In this document: piece by piece, positions 6,232-6,732 of the stretch
Layout of the letters: each line of letters opens with the position of its first letter
Position numbering within the stretch: the stretch's first letter is position 1
NCBI GenBank assembly: GCA_011390855.1
Contig: JAABRN010000015.1
Span: 1-6,732, forward strand
Length of the DNA: 6,732 nt
DNA from: Hydrogenophaga sp.
GTDB taxonomy: Bacteria; Pseudomonadota; Gammaproteobacteria; Burkholderiales; Burkholderiaceae_C
Direction of reading: 5' to 3'
Program-made: the position numbers and the translations under genes
The notes under the pieces: generated by a model
Database searches by the model: none
What the model was told of the DNA's origin: nothing
What the model saw: the letters and a program-made list of their open reading frames with translations, nothing else

Positions 6232-6384
6232 CCCACCCCCGCTGCTTGCCCACATGGTTGTGATACCCCCGCGCCGGCTCGAAGGCCATCACCCCCCAGG
6301 GGGCAACACCTGCGGCCAGGCAAAGCCAGTTCCGCAGTGCTCTGGATCAAGCCCCTTCGCCCCTCCCCCCGTGCCTTGACCGAC
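6232..6384. repeat. Intergenic segment resembling a dispersed Comamonadaceae repeat
   Basis: No gene is visible in these 153 bp. The segment from about 6240 to 6345 contains a C-run/G-run hairpin (CCCC 6292-6295 pairing with GGGG 6300-6303), then CAACACCTGCGGCC and GGCAAAGCC. I recall very similar strings downstream of genes in Hydrogenophaga/Acidovorax-type genomes, where they recur many times. That is memory rather than a search, and only one copy is in this window. No T tract follows the hairpins, so they are not classical terminators. Confidence 0.4.
6310..6337. other. Nested stem-loop downstream of cysB
   Basis: CTGCGG (6310-6315) and CCGCAG (6332-6337) pair perfectly over 6 bp. Within them GGC (6319-6321) pairs with GCC (6325-6327) around an AAA loop, and C6317 can pair with G6329 across one mismatch. 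It lies 79 bp after the cysB stop. It could mark the 3' end of the lptF-cysB message, but no U-run follows. Confidence 0.4.
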
Positions 6385-6420
6385 ATGACCTCCATCTCCC
6401 CTCGCACACCCCCCGTCATC
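6351..6420 (+). promoter_or_regulatory. C-rich, G-poor tract spanning the aminotransferase start, possible Rho loading site
   Basis: By direct count these 70 nt contain 40 C and only 9 G on the plus strand, a C-over-G bubble of the type that Rho uses. It begins just after the cysB-distal stem-loop and runs into the first codons of the aminotransferase gene. Termination there when translation is poor is inference only; part of the bias may simply reflect the Ser/Pro/Thr-rich N-terminus. Confidence 0.3.
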
Positions 6421-6732
6421 TCACGCTTGCCCAATGTGGGCACGACCATCTTCACCGTCATGTCGGCGCTGGCCAGTGAAACGCAGGCGGTGAACCTGGG
6501 TCAGGGCTTTCCCGACTTCGAGTGTGATCCGGCCCTGGTTGAAGCCGTGACCCTGGCCATGCAGGCGGGGCACAACCAGTACCCACCCATGGCAGGAGTC
6601 CCTGCGCTGCGCCAGGCCATGGCAGCCAAGATGCAGGCGCTGTACAACCTCAAGGTGAACCCGGACAGCGAAATCACCGTGACGGCCGGGGCCACGCAGG
6701 CCATTCTCACAGCGGTATTGGCAGTGGTTCAC
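6385..6732 (+). CDS. ybdL: Methionine aminotransferase, YbdL-like (class I/II PLP aminotransferase), 3' end cut by window edge
   Basis: An open frame runs from ATG 6385 to the right edge without a stop, giving 116 codons, roughly the first 30% of a family protein of about 385 residues. It matches E. coli YbdL closely: LPNVGTTIFTVMSALA (15-30), VNLGQGFPDFECDP (36-49), HNQYPPMAGVPALRQAMA (63-80) and EITVTAGATQAILTA (96-110). The GQGFPDF loop contributes to substrate binding, and TAGATQA binds the pyridoxal phosphate phosphate group. The PLP lysine lies beyond the edge. YbdL-type enzymes transaminate methionine and aromatic amino acids with 2-oxo acids; some annotations call this family kynurenine or DapC-like aminotransferase. 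The GTG upstream at 6371 is followed at once by a stop, which supports ATG 6385, but no clear ribosome binding site precedes it. The 153-bp gap after cysB leaves open whether it is part of that operon; methionine metabolism would fit a CysB-linked context. Confidence 0.9.
   Translation, partial: MTSISPRTPPVISRLPNVGTTIFTVMSALASETQAVNLGQGFPDFECDPALVEAVTLAMQAGHNQYPPMAGVPALRQAMAAKMQALYNLKVNPDSEITVTAGATQAILTAVLAVVH

Noticed and set aside
5674..6255. 193-codon minus-strand frame antisense to cysB
   Set aside because: It is the complement of a cysB frame with every sulfate-pocket residue conserved; it has no independent support.
6292..6303. C-run/G-run hairpin as an intrinsic terminator of the lptF-cysB operon
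   Set aside because: The stem is only about 4 bp and no T tract follows it on either strand, so it does not meet the pattern of an intrinsic terminator.

Overview
The window looks like ordinary core chromosome of a GC-rich betaproteobacterium, most likely Burkholderiales and probably Comamonadaceae. Three things suggest this: the protein sequences, the gene order (pepA-holC divergent from lptF-lptG, followed by a cbiX-type chelatase and cysB), and a C-rich, stem-loop intergenic segment of a style I recall from Comamonadaceae genomes. The last point is recollection, not a search. I see no IS element, phage gene, CRISPR array, tRNA or rRNA, and no block of clearly foreign composition.

Left part, minus strand: the 5' two-fifths or so of a lipoprotein-type, branched-chain amino acid (LivJ/LivK-like) substrate-binding protein runs off the left edge (1-482). 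A 238-bp intergenic region (483-720) holds its probable promoter, two short dyads and an imperfect long stem-loop. Upstream of it on the same strand are holC (DNA polymerase III chi subunit, TTG start) and pepA (leucyl aminopeptidase, all catalytic residues intact), 24 bp apart and very likely co-transcribed.

Centre and right, plus strand: only 27 bp separate the divergent start codons of pepA and lptF. lptF and lptG (the two permease subunits of the LPS transporter LptB2FG) overlap by ATGA. A small sirohydrochlorin chelatase of the CbiX type follows after 8 bp and overlaps cysB, a LysR-type sulfur regulator, by another ATGA. The four genes look like one transcription unit that joins outer-membrane LPS export to siroheme synthesis and sulfur-assimilation control. 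A 153-bp gap with stem-loops and a strongly C-rich, G-poor tract precedes the start of a YbdL-like methionine aminotransferase cut by the right edge.

I found no convincing new biological system. The observations most worth checking are the compressed pepA/lptF divergent region with a possible leaderless lptF mRNA, the translational coupling of the chelatase to cysB, and the structured intergenic DNA at 483-720 and 6232-6430.
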